Positions 17,258-27,209 of a stretch of 64,000 nt of DNA are shown here, in pieces (the stretch's first letter is position 1; each line of letters opens with the position of its first letter). The notes beneath the pieces were generated by a model that worked only from the letters and a program-made list of their open reading frames with translations, searched no databases and was not told the origin of the DNA. The stretch is from an uncultured Flavobacteriaceae bacterium (GTDB taxonomy: Bacteria; Bacteroidota; Bacteroidia; Flavobacteriales; Flavobacteriaceae). The translations under genes and the position numbers were made by a program. The DNA lies in assembly GCA_937773465.1 (NCBI GenBank), contig CALJVK010000008.1:1-64000 (forward strand), given 5' to 3'.

Positions 17258-19126
17258 TTGAGTTTGAAAACTATATTATCAAAATATAAAGAATTTCTAA
17301 AATCAAATTATAAATTAAGTTTTAAATCTTATAATGATTTACATTCTTGGAGTATTAATTCAATTTCTGATTTTTGGGAATCAATTGTAAAGTTCTTCGA
17401 TATAGAATTTGACCAATCTCCAACAACAGTTTATAAATTCAATGAAGATTTTACAAAAACTCTCTGGTTTGAGAACTCTAAGATTAGTTACTCTAAAAAC
17501 GTTTTTAAAAATCATAAATTAAAAACTCCTGCAATAAAATATCAAGATGAAAACGGTAATTATATAGAAGTTTCCTGGGGATCATTGAAAATGAAAACTT
17601 TAGAGTTCCAGAAGATTTTAGTTAAAAATAATGTAAAAATAGGCGATAGGGTAGCTGGATATTGTTCAAACACTCCTGACGTAGTAGCGGCTTTTCTAGC
17701 GGTCAATTCACTTGGAGCGATTTGGTCATCTTGTTCACCAGATTTTGGTTATGATTCTGTTCACGACAGGTTTAACCAGATTCAACCAAAATTTTTATTT
17801 TATCATTCTGAGTATATGTATAATGGAAAAATATTTTCATTAGATTCAAAAGTTGAAAAACTTAAAAGTTCAATAAAATCAATTTCTTGTAGTTTAGATT
17901 TAAATACGAAATCAGTATTTGCTAACAGTAAAGAAAATATAAATTTAACTTTCACTCCAGTTGATTTTAATCACCCTATTTGGATTTTATTTTCGTCAGG
18001 TACAACTGGAAAACCTAAAGCAATTACACATAGAACAGGAGGAATGATACTCGAGCATTTCAAAGCGTTGTCTATTCATCAAAATGTTAATAAAGCCGAT
18101 ACATACTTTTGGTACTCTACCACTGGATGGATGATGTGGAATTATTCCTTAAGCAGCTTGTTAATTGGGGCTACTCTTTGTATTTATAATGGATCTCCAG
18201 TTTATCCTGATAAAGGTGTGCTTTGGAGATTTGCTAAAAAAGCAAAAATTAATCATTTTGGACATGGAGCAGTTTTTTTTCAAAATCTATTATCCGATAT
18301 TCCAAAAGAGCTAATTTCTCATGATTTATCTTTTATAAAAACTTTAGGTTCTACAGGTTCTCCGTTATTTAAAGAAACTAACATAGGACTAAATAAGCTG
18401 TTTCCTAAAGCTCATGTTGTTTCATTAAGTGGAGGAACTGATGTTTGTACAGCTTTTATTGGAGGAAATCCAGAAATGGATGTTATTCCGGGTGAAATTC
18501 AATGTAAAATGCTGGGTGCTTCTATTGAAGTTTGGAATGATAATGGGATGGAAGTCAAAAATGAAATGGGTGAACTGGTTTTAACTAAGCCATTTATTTC
18601 AATGCCTGTATTTTTTTGGAATGATAATAATGATGAAAAATACAGAAACAGTTATTTTTCAAAATTTAATAACATTTGGAATCATGGAGATTGGGTTACC
18701 CAGACAGTAAATGATGGAATTATTGTTCATGGGCGCTCTGATTCAACTTTAAATAGATTTGGCGTTAGAATAGGCACATCTGAGATATATAGCGCTATTA
18801 AAGATTTAAGCTATGTTGATGATAGTTTAATAATTCATTTAGATCATAGTAATGATAATGAGTTAATTCTTTTTGTCAAATCCATTTCAGAGATTGATCA
18901 AGATGAACTAAAATCTGTAATTCGACAAAAATGTTCACCAAGGCACGTTCCTGATTCAATCTTTCAAAGTCATGATATTCCTTACACCATAAGTGGAAAA
19001 AAAGTTGAAGTACCCATAAAAAAGATTTTGATGGGTAAAAACCCAAATGATGTGGTTAGCAAAGATTCTTTAAGAAACCCAAAATCTTTAGACTGGTTTG
19101 TAGAATTTTATAAAAATTATTTATAG
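17258..19126 (+). CDS. Acetoacetate-CoA ligase (acetoacetyl-CoA synthetase)
   Basis: 622 aa, close to the ~650 aa of the family. The N-terminal region YNDLHSWSINSISDFWESI and LWFENSKISYSKNVF are typical of acetoacetyl-CoA/acetyl-CoA synthetase-like enzymes. The P-loop is ILFSSGTTGKPKAI (about 246-259), with YSTTGWMMWN, GDWV and the C-terminal SGKKVEVPIKK containing the catalytic lysine. It makes acetoacetyl-CoA from acetoacetate, ATP and CoA, feeding thiolase (32609). No in-frame ATG exists near the beginning, so TTG 17258 is the likely start. Its end overlaps the convergent NMO gene by 10 bases. Confidence 0.88.
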   Translation: MSLKTILSKYKEFLKSNYKLSFKSYNDLHSWSINSISDFWESIVKFFDIEFDQSPTTVYKFNEDFTKTLWFENSKISYSKNVFKNHKLKTPAIKYQDENGNYIEVSWGSLKMKTLEFQKILVKNNVKIGDRVAGYCSNTPDVVAAFLAVNSLGAIWSSCSPDFGYDSVHDRFNQIQPKFLFYHSEYMYNGKIFSLDSKVEKLKSSIKSISCSLDLNTKSVFANSKENINLTFTPVDFNHPIWILFSSGTTGKPKAITHRTGGMILEHFKALSIHQNVNKADTYFWYSTTGWMMWNYSLSSLLIGATLCIYNGSPVYPDKGVLWRFAKKAKINHFGHGAVFFQNLLSDIPKELISHDLSFIKTLGSTGSPLFKETNIGLNKLFPKAHVVSLSGGTDVCTAFIGGNPEMDVIPGEIQCKMLGASIEVWNDNGMEVKNEMGELVLTKPFISMPVFFWNDNNDEKYRNSYFSKFNNIWNHGDWVTQTVNDGIIVHGRSDSTLNRFGVRIGTSEIYSAIKDLSYVDDSLIIHLDHSNDNELILFVKSISEIDQDELKSVIRQKCSPRHVPDSIFQSHDIPYTISGKKVEVPIKKILMGKNPNDVVSKDSLRNPKSLDWFVEFYKNYL

Positions 19127-20094
19127 GTATCTAATAAATCCTTTTGCTCATTAATGGATGAAATAAATTCTTTTTTTAGTGAATCTACTAGTTCTTTAAC
19201 AGTTGGATCATCCTCAATTGTAGTTACTCCCTGACCCGCAGACCATATTGTTTTCCATGCTTTTGCTTCTGCTTTAGCAGCATCTAATTCATCACCAAAA
19301 TCAACTTTTTTAGAATTCCCCCACATGTCTTCAGTAATCCCCATGGATTCTAAGCTTTGTCGAAGAAAATTTGCATTAACCCCAGAAACAGCTGCTGTAT
19401 AAACAATATCACCAGCTTTTGAATTTATTATCATTTCTTTATAGGCATCGTCAGCCTTACTTTCTTTAGTATTTATAAATCTAGTACCCATATAGGCTAG
19501 ATCAGCTCCCATTTGCTTTGCAGATGCTATATCTCTACCATTTGAGATACATCCGGAAAGTAAAATTGTTTTTTTGAAAAATTTCTTTACTTCAGCTATA
19601 AAAGGAATTGGATGAAGAGTTCCTCCATGACCTCCAGCTCCAGCTGCTACTAATATAAGACCGTCCACACCAGCTTCTGCAGCTTTTTCTGCATGTCTTT
19701 TTTTAATAACGTCATGATATACCAAACCGCCATAAGAATGAACGGCATCAACTAATTGACTAACAGCTCCAAGAGAAGTGATTATAATAGGAACTTTATG
19801 TTTTACACAAATCATTAAATCAGCTTGCACTCTTGGATTTGAATGATGAACAATTAAATTAACTCCGTAAGGCGCAGCTTTTTTTCCAGTTTCTTTTTCA
19901 AATTTATCAATTTCAGTTTTGATTTCAATTAACCACTCTTCAAAACCTTCTGAAGTTCTTTGGTTTAATGCTGGAAAAGTACCAACAATTCCATTTTTAC
20001 AACATTCAATAACTATTTCTGGCCCCGATATTAGAAACATTGGTGCTGCAACAGCAGGAATGTTTAATTCATTTATAAATTGTGGTTTATTCAT
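19117..20094 (-). CDS. Nitronate monooxygenase-family flavoprotein (second copy)
   Basis: 325 aa TIM-barrel FMN protein: AAPMFLISGPEIVIECCKNG at the N-terminus, PYGVNLIVHHSNPR, a loop at AAGAGGHGGTLHP carrying the His usual for the class, LSGCISNG and AYMGTRFINTKES for the FMN phosphate. It is clearly diverged from the copy at 5246. The GHGG loop is more like class NMOs and IpdC-type enzymes. It is followed in the same direction by nothing before AacS, which converges on it with a 10-base overlap. The BVMO gene lies 31 bases upstream. Confidence 0.87.
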   Translation of the reverse strand: MNKPQFINELNIPAVAAPMFLISGPEIVIECCKNGIVGTFPALNQRTSEGFEEWLIEIKTEIDKFEKETGKKAAPYGVNLIVHHSNPRVQADLMICVKHKVPIIITSLGAVSQLVDAVHSYGGLVYHDVIKKRHAEKAAEAGVDGLILVAAGAGGHGGTLHPIPFIAEVKKFFKKTILLSGCISNGRDIASAKQMGADLAYMGTRFINTKESKADDAYKEMIINSKAGDIVYTAAVSGVNANFLRQSLESMGITEDMWGNSKKVDFGDELDAAKAEAKAWKTIWSAGQGVTTIEDDPTVKELVDSLKKEFISSINEQKDLLDTYK

Positions 20095-20125
20095 TTTTTA
20101 AAATATGTTTATTATAAATATCCTA

Positions 20126-21589
20126 TTATTTTTTGAAATATATGTATTCGTCTTCAATTTTTTTAAATTTAAACAAAAACATATCCTTTATGTAGTTTTG
20201 ATTTAATTTCCATGGATATTTTTTCCCTTGTTTAGGAAGAATTTTTAGAGCTCTTTTTACGTATCCAGATTTTAATCCAATACTAGACTCTGTTTCTAAA
20301 TTATTCTCTTTTATTTTAGGAACAAATGATTTTAATTCATTTTTATCCATATGATTTAAAATTCTACAAAAATATTCACACACTAAATCAATTTTTAAAG
20401 TCCATGAAGCATTTGTGTATCCAAAAATAACAGTTGCATTAGGAATATCTTGCAACATCATCCCTTTATAACTTACTAATTTTGATGGATCAATTATTTT
20501 ATTGTCAATTTTGATTTTAATTCCTCCCATAAATTTTAACTTTAATCCAGTTGCAGAAATCACAAGATCTGCTTTTAATTCTTTTCCTGACTCTAATAGA
20601 ATACCATTTTTATTAAAATATTTTATTTGATCAGTCAACACAGTGCACTTTCCTTTGTTAATTGAACTAAATAAATCATTATCAACAACAACACAAACTC
20701 TTTCATCCCAAGGATCATATTTTGGATTAAAATGTGTTTCTATGTCAAAATCTTTTGTAAGATTTTTTTTAATTTCATTTTTAATAAAAGCTTTAACTTC
20801 TTTTGGTTTCCGCTTTGAGATTTGGTAAAAATAGATTTGTCGTAAAATGTATTTCCATCTAGAAATGAAATGAGCAATTTTTGATGGAATAAAACGGAAT
20901 AAGAGATTTATGAATTTATCTTTTTTAGAAATATTCATCAAATAACTTGGAGATCTTTGAAGCATTGTGACGTGTTTTGCTTTATCAGAAAGTGATGGTA
21001 CAAGAGTTATGGCTGTTGCACCACTTCCAATAACAACCACATCCTTATTTGAATAATCAATATCATCTGTCCATTTTTGAGGATGAATAAATTTACCCTT
21101 AAAATTTTCAAGACCTTTGAAATCTGGAGTATATCCTTTTTCATAATCATAGTAACCAGTACAAGACATCAAGTACTTACTACTGTATTGTATTTTCTTG
21201 TTTTTTTCTTTGTCAAATCCAAATACTGTCCATTTGTTTATTGATGAGTCCCAATTAATTTCATCTATCCAATTATTGTATTTAATATTATTTTCTAAAT
21301 TGAATTCTAAAATGGTATCATTTAAATATCTTAAAATGGTTTTTCCATCAGAAATTGTATTATCAAAGGTCCATGGTCTGAATTTATAAGCAAAAGTATG
21401 CATATCAGAATCAGATCTTATGCCTGGGTATTTAAATAAATCCCATGTTCCTCCCATTTTATTTCTTCCTTCTAAAATTAAAAATGATTTTTTAGGGCAA
21501 TTTTTTTTTAAATGGCATGCTGCTCCAATACCAGAAATTCCTGCTCCAATTATTATTACATCAACAAATTTCTCTTTATTGTTTTTCAT
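20126..21589 (-). CDS. Class B flavin monooxygenase, EthA-like Baeyer-Villiger monooxygenase
   Basis: 487 aa. The FAD motif GAGISG (15-20), GGTWDLFKYPGIRSDSDMH (46-64), BVMO fingerprint FxGxxxHxxxW (F163, G165, H169, W173) and a second NADPH motif VVVIGSGATA (185-194) are all present. These match the EtaA/EthA branch of Baeyer-Villiger monooxygenases, which insert O next to a ketone to give esters or lactones with NADPH and O2. With hydrolases and 4-hydroxyacyl-CoA enzymes nearby, opening of a cyclic ketone via a lactone is a reasonable inference. It precedes the second NMO by 31 bases. Confidence 0.9.
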   Translation of the reverse strand: MKNNKEKFVDVIIIGAGISGIGAACHLKKNCPKKSFLILEGRNKMGGTWDLFKYPGIRSDSDMHTFAYKFRPWTFDNTISDGKTILRYLNDTILEFNLENNIKYNNWIDEINWDSSINKWTVFGFDKEKNKKIQYSSKYLMSCTGYYDYEKGYTPDFKGLENFKGKFIHPQKWTDDIDYSNKDVVVIGSGATAITLVPSLSDKAKHVTMLQRSPSYLMNISKKDKFINLLFRFIPSKIAHFISRWKYILRQIYFYQISKRKPKEVKAFIKNEIKKNLTKDFDIETHFNPKYDPWDERVCVVVDNDLFSSINKGKCTVLTDQIKYFNKNGILLESGKELKADLVISATGLKLKFMGGIKIKIDNKIIDPSKLVSYKGMMLQDIPNATVIFGYTNASWTLKIDLVCEYFCRILNHMDKNELKSFVPKIKENNLETESSIGLKSGYVKRALKILPKQGKKYPWKLNQNYIKDMFLFKFKKIEDEYIYFKK

Positions 21590-21645
21590 TAAGTCCTGTT
21601 ATTATGCTCTATTAAATTTAAGTTTTAAAATTTATAAAAAAAAAA

Positions 21646-21663
21646 AGCAATATTTCTATTGCT
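21646..21663 (-). terminator. Rho-independent terminator of the TonB receptor gene
   Basis: A perfect 7-bp stem (AGCAATA/TATTGCT) with a TTTC loop. On the minus strand it is followed by a run of eight or more U, 29 bases after the receptor stop codon. Confidence 0.8.
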
Positions 21664-21691
21664 CTTTTTTATATAATAATTTTATTAATTC

Positions 21692-24415
21692 TTAAAAGTC
21701 ACGTTTTAAAGAGAACATAACTTGTCTTCCAAGAGTTGGCATGTTTGGAAACAAACTGTAAGCCTCGTCCATAAGATTAGCAATATTCATACTAACTTTA
21801 GTTTTAGCATTTATATCATATCCTAGGTTAGCATCAACAATGTTTCTGCTTTCTACAGTACCTGAGAATAAGCTACCCTGACTCGCTTCGAATCCTCCGT
21901 CATACTTATAAGAAAGTCCTACGTTCCATTTTCTACCATTATCATAAGCAAATCCAGCTTTAGCTCTGTGTGCAGAGTGATTTAAGTGATAAGATCCTGT
22001 TTCAAGTAACGACCCTAAATCGTCTTTTTCAAATACAGTTTGACTAACAGTAGAATAGTTTGCATGTAGAGTTAAATTATCTGTAGCTCTAATTTTTAAA
22101 CCACCTTCAAACCCCCAGTAATTAATTTTTCCGTAAGTTCTATAACCAAGCATTACATTAGGTTCTCCATTGTCTGGAGCTTGATCAGTTTCTACAGTTC
22201 CTAACACTCCCATCGCAGCTATTCCGTTACCAACAGCTGTATAAGCGTTTGATAGCAATGTCGCATAATAAGGTCCGTAAACTGGACCGTATACAGGAGT
22301 AAATGCAGAAGTAAATAAAGAATTTACAGCTCCACCTAAGTCAGCTCCTAAATTAGGAAGAGCTACCATTGGACTTATTTGTTCAATAGCTGTAAAGTTT
22401 TCTTTTTTAGAATTGTATACATTAAAACTAAATGTTGTTTTATCAGAAAGCATTCCTTTGTATCCAAATTCATAAGTAGTTTCTTTTCCAAGCTTAGCTG
22501 TATCTGCACCATCAATAGGTCCAAATGGATTTCCACTTAAATCAAACATAGCACCTTGTGAAAACGCGCCAAGTCCTGCAATTCCAGCTAGTGTATTTTG
22601 AGAGGTTATAAATGGAATAAACGCCTGTAAAGGAGTTCCTGCTAAAAGGGGCGCTACAGAAGCAGTTGCAACTGCATATGCTGTAGATATATTCATTCCA
22701 ATTCCTGGATTGGATGGAAGACCTGGAAGTAACCAACTTGTTGTTGGATTATTAAAAGTTTGTGCATTTTTATTTCCGTAAACCCATACATTTCCGTATC
22801 CACCTGGTATTTTCTGAACAGCTAAATCAACATAAAGAGTCAAAGCACTTGGTGGCACATAAGATTTATTGAAAGTAAACCTCATTTTGTGTCTATTGCT
22901 TGGGTTATAAACAAGCGCTGCTCTTGGTGAAAATGAAGATTCTCCAATTTGTGGATATTTATCATATCTACCAGCAAACTGTAAATTAAGCTTGTCTGAA
23001 AGTTTTGTTTTTGTGGAAAAATAAGCTCCGTATACATTGAAGTTGTCATTATCTTCATATCTACCAAAAGTTCCTGTTCCAGTTTCGAATTTTGAACTTT
23101 TATTTTCAACTCCAATTGACATGCCTGTATTAATAGCGTCGAAAGCTAATTCGTATTGTAACTGAAATTGTGATTGTTTACTTTCAACACCTGATGTTAC
23201 ACCTGTTCTGTAATTGAATCCACGGTATTTGTCTTCTGTAGGATTAGAAGTGTCTGTATAATTGTATTGCATGAATAAATTTCCAGACTGAACTCTAGTT
23301 TGTATAAATGCTGTTGTTTGCTGAGCTCTTGTTTCACCAGTTGAACTAATAAAAATATTTGCTGCAACTTCATTTATTCCAGCCACAGTTGTTATTGAAA
23401 GATCATTTGAAGGTCTGTAGTATATTGTTGCGTCAGCACCTTTTTGAGAATTTCTTTCTTGATAACCATCTATAGTTTTTACAACTCTGCCTGAAGCAGC
23501 ATCTGTTATTTCATTTACAAATGTAGATGTTGAAGATTCTGGTAAATCAAAATCTTCGTTTTCTCCATATTTCAAGTTGAATTTATATCCAAATGTATTT
23601 TCATCATTACTAACAGCATGTCTGAAATCCATTTTGTACATATTCATATCAAAGCTTCCGCCTTTTTCAAATCCTCCAGCTTGTAAGTTAATAGTAGTTC
23701 CTGGGTGTTTGAAAGGATCTTTACTTAAATAATGTACAACACCAGCTCCAACACCAGGACCATAAAGTGCAGATGCAGGACCTAATACAACTTCAACTCT
23801 TTCTGTATCAATGTTACTTAAATTACTTACATCTGCGTCAAAGAAGTTAATTCCATTAACATTAAGACCTCTATAATCTAACATTACAAGAGTAGAAGTG
23901 GTAAATAAATCTACATTGTCTCTTAAAGCAACTGTTGTTCTGTTTGCACCATGTTTGTCAATTTGTACCCCTACCAAGTCATCTAAAAGAACAATAGAAT
24001 TAAAAGCAGATTTATTTTCAATTTCTTTAGCTCCTATAACTTGAATTGATGAAGCAGCATTAATAGCTTTTTCAGCTTTTCTAGATCCTGAAATTACAAC
24101 TTCATCCAAAGCTTCACCTGTAGACAAGCTTAATTGAATAATCTGATTTTCAGATTTCACTACATATGTTTGTCCTTCAAAACCTAAAGAACTTATCTCC
24201 AAAGTCCAAGGCAAATCCTTTTCAGATGAAAGGACGAAGTTACCATCATCATCACTAATTACTCCAGTTGTCGTTCCTTGAATAATTACATTAACGCCGT
24301 AAAGCGCTTCAACTCCATCTGTAATTTTTCCTTTTACAGTTTTAGTTTGTGCGTTTACCATCATAAAGCTGGCAAGCATAAAAACTAAACTTGATAAATA
24401 AAATTTAAATTTCAT
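21692..24415 (-). CDS. TonB-dependent outer-membrane receptor (SusC/CirA-like, no SusD)
   Basis: 907 aa. A signal peptide ends at VNAQ (residue 23). A carboxypeptidase-regulatory-like domain follows (about 25-105, KTVKGKITDGVEALYGVNVII). The plug domain spans about 115-230 with LDDLVGVQ, DTERVEVVLGPASALYGPG, and a beta-barrel ends in the aromatic FSLKRDF. It takes up a large or poorly soluble ligand using TonB energy. No SusD-like partner is present, which fits a lipid-like or small hydrophobic ligand better than a glycan. It is likely the outer-membrane entry point for the island's substrate (inference). A terminator lies directly downstream. Confidence 0.92.
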   Translation of the reverse strand: MKFKFYLSSLVFMLASFMMVNAQTKTVKGKITDGVEALYGVNVIIQGTTTGVISDDDGNFVLSSEKDLPWTLEISSLGFEGQTYVVKSENQIIQLSLSTGEALDEVVISGSRKAEKAINAASSIQVIGAKEIENKSAFNSIVLLDDLVGVQIDKHGANRTTVALRDNVDLFTTSTLVMLDYRGLNVNGINFFDADVSNLSNIDTERVEVVLGPASALYGPGVGAGVVHYLSKDPFKHPGTTINLQAGGFEKGGSFDMNMYKMDFRHAVSNDENTFGYKFNLKYGENEDFDLPESSTSTFVNEITDAASGRVVKTIDGYQERNSQKGADATIYYRPSNDLSITTVAGINEVAANIFISSTGETRAQQTTAFIQTRVQSGNLFMQYNYTDTSNPTEDKYRGFNYRTGVTSGVESKQSQFQLQYELAFDAINTGMSIGVENKSSKFETGTGTFGRYEDNDNFNVYGAYFSTKTKLSDKLNLQFAGRYDKYPQIGESSFSPRAALVYNPSNRHKMRFTFNKSYVPPSALTLYVDLAVQKIPGGYGNVWVYGNKNAQTFNNPTTSWLLPGLPSNPGIGMNISTAYAVATASVAPLLAGTPLQAFIPFITSQNTLAGIAGLGAFSQGAMFDLSGNPFGPIDGADTAKLGKETTYEFGYKGMLSDKTTFSFNVYNSKKENFTAIEQISPMVALPNLGADLGGAVNSLFTSAFTPVYGPVYGPYYATLLSNAYTAVGNGIAAMGVLGTVETDQAPDNGEPNVMLGYRTYGKINYWGFEGGLKIRATDNLTLHANYSTVSQTVFEKDDLGSLLETGSYHLNHSAHRAKAGFAYDNGRKWNVGLSYKYDGGFEASQGSLFSGTVESRNIVDANLGYDINAKTKVSMNIANLMDEAYSLFPNMPTLGRQVMFSLKRDF

Positions 24416-24488
24416 AATTGTTTGTTTTGGTTATAATTTAATCTTCTAGTTTGGTTATTAATAAATTAATTAACATTGGTAATCAATA

Positions 24489-25523
24489 TTACGAATTTTG
24501 TAATATATGTGGCAAAATAATACTATTTATTCGATTTTTAAAATTTTTATTGAAATCATGTCCCATTCCCTTGATAATTACAAGTTTTGAACCATGTATT
24601 AGAGAGGCTATTTTTTCTGAATGACTTGACTTTATTAACGTGTCGTCAGAACCGTGAATAACCAGAGTAGGTGAGGTAATGGTTTTTAACTTTCTGTATC
24701 TTGATCCTGAATTTTTTATAGCTTGTCTATGTTGATCAAATGCTTTTTTATTAAAACCGTTTCTAAATTTGATTTCATATAATGTTTTTTGAATCTGTTT
24801 TTCATAATTAATAACGTAATTATCAGATCCAACAAATAAGTGATCAAGTTTAAAATGAAATTTTAGAACTTTATCAATGTTTCTTTCATTGTTTCTGTAA
24901 GAAAAAATTAATTTTCTTAGTTGACCTAATCTTTTAGAGTCGGGCTTCTCGGCTTCAGGGTCTAAAAGATATCCAGTTGACATTAAGTTTGTCATTGTTA
25001 TAATTTTCTCAGGATGATTTATTGCAAGTATTTGTGCAATCATTCCACCTGTTGAGTACCCAATTACATGAAACTTTTTAATCATTAAATGACTAGTTAC
25101 GGCTAAAGCGTCTCTGGCCATTTCTTCAAGATTGTAAGAGTTAGACTTTGACCAATCTTTTATCCAATCTGATTTCCCAACTCCTCTGTTATCAAATCTA
25201 ATAACTCTAAATCCATTTTTTACAATAGTTCTAATCATTTGATTTGGCCATTGAATCATCGTCTCAGCCGCTCCGTTAATAAGTAGAACGGTTCCTTTTG
25301 GACTTTCAATATCACAAATATCTTCATAAAATATTCTAACATCAATATTTTTTGCATAACCTGTTTTATCAGAAACAAAGTTTGGAATTTGTTTTAATTT
25401 TGTTATTGAAATTAACTTATCAATGTAAGAATCAATTAGATTGTCTTTTGTAATGTGACTAATATAAAATCCTAATAAAACACCTGAAATAATTACTATA
25501 AAAATCATTTTAACTATTCCCAA
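24489..25523 (-). CDS. Alpha/beta hydrolase with N-terminal membrane anchor
   Basis: 344 aa. Residues 5-20 are hydrophobic, so the enzyme is anchored or exported. The core shows LLINGAAETMIQW (oxyanion region), RVIRFDNRGVGKSDW, nucleophile elbow GYSTGG with serine, VIHGSDDTLI with the acid and GMGHDF with the catalytic His. It probably hydrolyses an ester or lactone. Its start overlaps the end of the acyl-CoA synthetase gene by 10 bases, suggesting hydrolysis and CoA activation of the same acid. Confidence 0.85.
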   Translation of the reverse strand: MGIVKMIFIVIISGVLLGFYISHITKDNLIDSYIDKLISITKLKQIPNFVSDKTGYAKNIDVRIFYEDICDIESPKGTVLLINGAAETMIQWPNQMIRTIVKNGFRVIRFDNRGVGKSDWIKDWSKSNSYNLEEMARDALAVTSHLMIKKFHVIGYSTGGMIAQILAINHPEKIITMTNLMSTGYLLDPEAEKPDSKRLGQLRKLIFSYRNNERNIDKVLKFHFKLDHLFVGSDNYVINYEKQIQKTLYEIKFRNGFNKKAFDQHRQAIKNSGSRYRKLKTITSPTLVIHGSDDTLIKSSHSEKIASLIHGSKLVIIKGMGHDFNKNFKNRINSIILPHILQNS

Positions 25524-27178
25524 ATAACTTTATCGTCATTTTTTTCCCATTTCGAATATTGATCTGAAAACTGCTCATCAATTTTTGATCTTTTTATTTT
25601 TAATGTAGGAGTAGTCATTCCGTTTTCAGGAACCCAGTCTTCTTTAACAAATATGATTTTTGAAATCTTTTTGTAATTATCTAGCTTATCATTTATTTGA
25701 TCTAATGTTTTGGTAAGTTTAGTATTTACAGCCGCTTTATTATCTTTAGCTGACTCAGATGGAACTGCTAATAAAAGAGGTTGATCGCAATTTAATCCCA
25801 CTACACATAATTGTGAAAATTCTGAAACATTTCCAAAATAAGCTTCTAAAACACCAGGCTCTATATATTTTCCTTTTGATGTTTTAAACATATCCTTTAT
25901 TCTTCCAGTTATATATAGAAAACCATCTTTGTCAATATGTCCTTTATCTCCAGTGTGTAACCAGCCATCTTTTAGAGTTTCATTAGTAACTTCTTCGTTT
26001 TTATAATAACAACTTAATGTGAAAGGGCCTTTCATCAGAATTTCACCTTGATCACTTATTTTTAAGTCAACACCAGATGTGGCTCTTCCAACCGAACCTC
26101 TTCCTAATGGCTGGTAGGGATCTAAATTTGTACAAGTAGCACAATTTTCAGTCATGCCGTATCCATTAGTTATGAAAATTCCAATACTTCTATACCAATC
26201 TAACAACTCTAATGGCATTGCTGCAGCACCTGTGACTAAAGCTTTCGCTTTAGACATTCCTAATGCACCTTTTAATTTTCTTTTTATAATCCAAGAAAGA
26301 ATAGGAATCTTTAGAAATTTATCAAGTTTTTCTTGAGGCATTTTCATTAATATCTTTTCTTGGAATTTTGTATAAATTCTAGGAACTCCTTGAAAAGCTG
26401 TAGGTTGAGTATCGTTTAAGTTTTGACCAAATGTTTCCAATGATTCTACAAAGGAAATAGTTCCCCCATATCTTAAAGCGACATGTTCAATTACAACACG
26501 TTCAAATATATGGTTTAAAGGCATGTAGGAAATAAATCTATTTTTACCACTTAAATCAACTTTCAATGGATTACCATCTTCGGTTATTCTTTTAGTATTA
26601 AATAACGTTTCATAAGTTAAAACAACTCCTTTTGGATCTCCTGTTGTTCCAGATGTAAAGATCACAGTCCAGATATCTTTAAGGTTGGGTTTAAAGTCTT
26701 CAGTTTGGGCATCAAACTTATTAATAAATTCATGCCACTGATGACCAACTTCAATTTTTGAATGATCTTTATATTGAGGAAAAGCGATAATAGGCATTTC
26801 TAAATCAACACCTTTTTTCATTTCATCCCAGTTTTCTAACTTACCAACAAATAAAGCTTTAACATCACCAAAATTTAATAGATTTTTAATTTCTTTTGAA
26901 TTTAGGGTTGGAAAAAACGGAACAGAAATATAACCAGCCATTGAAATTGCTAAATCTGCAATTATCCATTCTCTGCAATTTTTTGAAACTAGTCCAATAT
27001 GACTGTCTTTTTCTAAACCTAAACTTTTTAATCCATTTGAAAGTTTTCTAGCCATTAAACCAACTTCATTCCATGTGTAGGTTTCCCAAAGGTTTCCGAA
27101 TGGTTGTTTTAAAAAAGGTTTTTCTGCCAATTCTTTTTCCCATTTGTAAAAAGGAAAGTCAAATAACTCATTGTTCAT
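25514..27178 (-). CDS. Long-chain-type acyl-CoA synthetase (AMP-forming)
   Basis: 554 aa. AMP-binding P-loop FTSGTTGDPKG (about 170-180), YMPLNHIFER typical of long-chain ligases, GYGMTENCATC, GDKGHIDKDGFLYITGRIKDMFKTSKGKYIEP and the C-terminal IKRSKIDEQF. It activates a carboxylic acid to its CoA thioester in the cytoplasm and would feed the ACADs of the island. It overlaps the anchored hydrolase downstream. The 410 bases upstream hold a disrupted small gene. Confidence 0.92.
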   Translation of the reverse strand: MNNELFDFPFYKWEKELAEKPFLKQPFGNLWETYTWNEVGLMARKLSNGLKSLGLEKDSHIGLVSKNCREWIIADLAISMAGYISVPFFPTLNSKEIKNLLNFGDVKALFVGKLENWDEMKKGVDLEMPIIAFPQYKDHSKIEVGHQWHEFINKFDAQTEDFKPNLKDIWTVIFTSGTTGDPKGVVLTYETLFNTKRITEDGNPLKVDLSGKNRFISYMPLNHIFERVVIEHVALRYGGTISFVESLETFGQNLNDTQPTAFQGVPRIYTKFQEKILMKMPQEKLDKFLKIPILSWIIKRKLKGALGMSKAKALVTGAAAMPLELLDWYRSIGIFITNGYGMTENCATCTNLDPYQPLGRGSVGRATSGVDLKISDQGEILMKGPFTLSCYYKNEEVTNETLKDGWLHTGDKGHIDKDGFLYITGRIKDMFKTSKGKYIEPGVLEAYFGNVSEFSQLCVVGLNCDQPLLLAVPSESAKDNKAAVNTKLTKTLDQINDKLDNYKKISKIIFVKEDWVPENGMTTPTLKIKRSKIDEQFSDQYSKWEKNDDKVIWE

Positions 27179-27209
27179 ATTATTGTTGTTTAATTGTTTT
27201 AATCTTTAA

